Source: Bacteroidia bacterium
GTDB lineage: Bacteria; Bacteroidota; Bacteroidia; Flavobacteriales; Flavobacteriaceae
NCBI GenBank assembly: GCA_030431085.1
Contig: JAUIJW010000138.1
Location: 1 to 6,346 of the forward strand
Reading direction: 5' to 3'
Length of the DNA: 6,346 bases
Shown here piece after piece: positions 5,957 through 6,346 of the stretch (position 1 is its first letter; every line of letters begins with the position of its first letter). The notes beneath the pieces were generated by a model. That model had not been told where the DNA came from. It searched no databases and saw only the letters and a program-made list of their open reading frames with translations. The position numbers and the translations under genes are program-made.

Positions 5957-6346
5957 ATGTTAGAAATTTTTACACATTTAGATACATGGGTAGCCTTATT
6001 AACTTTAACTTTTTTAGAGATTGTACTAGGCATTGATAATATTATCTTTATTTCAATAACAGCCGGAAAATTACCTGCACATCAAGTTAAAAAGGCCACA
6101 AACATTGGCTTACTTTTAGCCATGGTGTTTAGAATTCTTTTACTACTGGGGGTTTCATATCTCATTGCCATGAAAGACCCATTATTTCATGTTGATTGGG
6201 GTTGGTTAAAAGCAGGTGTCTCTGGGCAAAGTTTGGTATTGCTCATTGGTGGATTATTTCTCCTCTATAAAAGCACACATGAAATACATCAAAAAGTAGA
6301 ACGTAGCGAACATTTGAATCCTGAAAATACCGTTAAAAAAGTAAAG
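5957..6346 (+). CDS. TerC-family integral membrane protein (5' part)
   Basis: The first 130 residues of a gene running off the right edge; there is no stop in the window. The ATG at 5957 follows an in-frame TAG at 5951-5953, so no earlier start is possible. Hydrophobic segments lie at about 11-35, 49-71 and 90-105. The signature LTFLEIVLGIDNIIFISI (17-34), with Glu21 and Asp27 buried in the first helix, is typical of TerC (PF03741), as is ATNIGLLLAMVFRILLL (47-63). TerC proteins sit in the inner membrane; characterised bacterial relatives export Mn2+, in some cases to metalate secreted proteins, and the name comes from tellurite resistance loci. A charged, Lys/Glu/His-rich loop (about 106-130) is being entered when the window ends. 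It lies 9 nt after the lipoprotein gene. There are no tellurite-operon neighbours, so a housekeeping metal-transport role is more likely. Confidence 0.9.
   Translation, partial: MLEIFTHLDTWVALLTLTFLEIVLGIDNIIFISITAGKLPAHQVKKATNIGLLLAMVFRILLLLGVSYLIAMKDPLFHVDWGWLKAGVSGQSLVLLIGGLFLLYKSTHEIHQKVERSEHLNPENTVKKVK

Overview
The window looks like chromosomal DNA from a member of the Bacteroidota, most likely a marine or environmental Flavobacteriaceae. The evidence is low G+C content, TAnnTTTG-type -7 boxes, no Shine-Dalgarno sequences, very short A-rich leaders, and proteins of clear flavobacterial character (E. coli-type PurB, DUF1080 proteins, a small FKTGTF lipoprotein). All assignments come from reading motifs; no database search was run.

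Left part (1-2160, + strand): the end of a carbohydrate operon. It holds the C-terminal 191 residues of a xylose-isomerase-like TIM-barrel sugar isomerase/epimerase/lyase. Two DUF1080 (PF06439, '3-keto-disaccharide hydrolase') proteins follow in tandem, one with a cleavable signal peptide and one with an uncleaved N-terminal membrane anchor. The genes are 2 and 5 nt apart, and the unit ends in a perfect 16-bp hairpin terminator (2118-2160). The set fits an oxidation-dependent (3-keto-glycoside) sugar-cleavage route, but the oxidoreductase such a route needs is not in the window.

Middle part (2137-4027, - strand): acetate kinase ackA, then a DinB/YfiT-like putative metalloenzyme whose start overlaps the ackA stop by 8 nt. 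A 48-codon small ORF, hand-read from the sequence, follows and runs into the terminator hairpin from the opposite side, so the two transcription units converge and overlap. Phosphotransacetylase (pta), the usual partner of ackA, is not adjacent.

Right part (4028-6346): a 195-bp divergent region between the ackA and purB starts carries a good -7 box for each direction. purB (adenylosuccinate lyase; start reassigned to ATG 4223), a small lipoprotein of unknown function and a truncated TerC-family membrane protein follow on the + strand, 6 and 9 nt apart, as a probable operon.

No tRNA, rRNA, insertion sequence, CRISPR array, phage gene or integration site was seen. Most of the window is ordinary core or metabolic DNA. 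The items most worth following up are the DUF1080 tandem with its isomerase partner and the small ORF buried in the convergent terminator.
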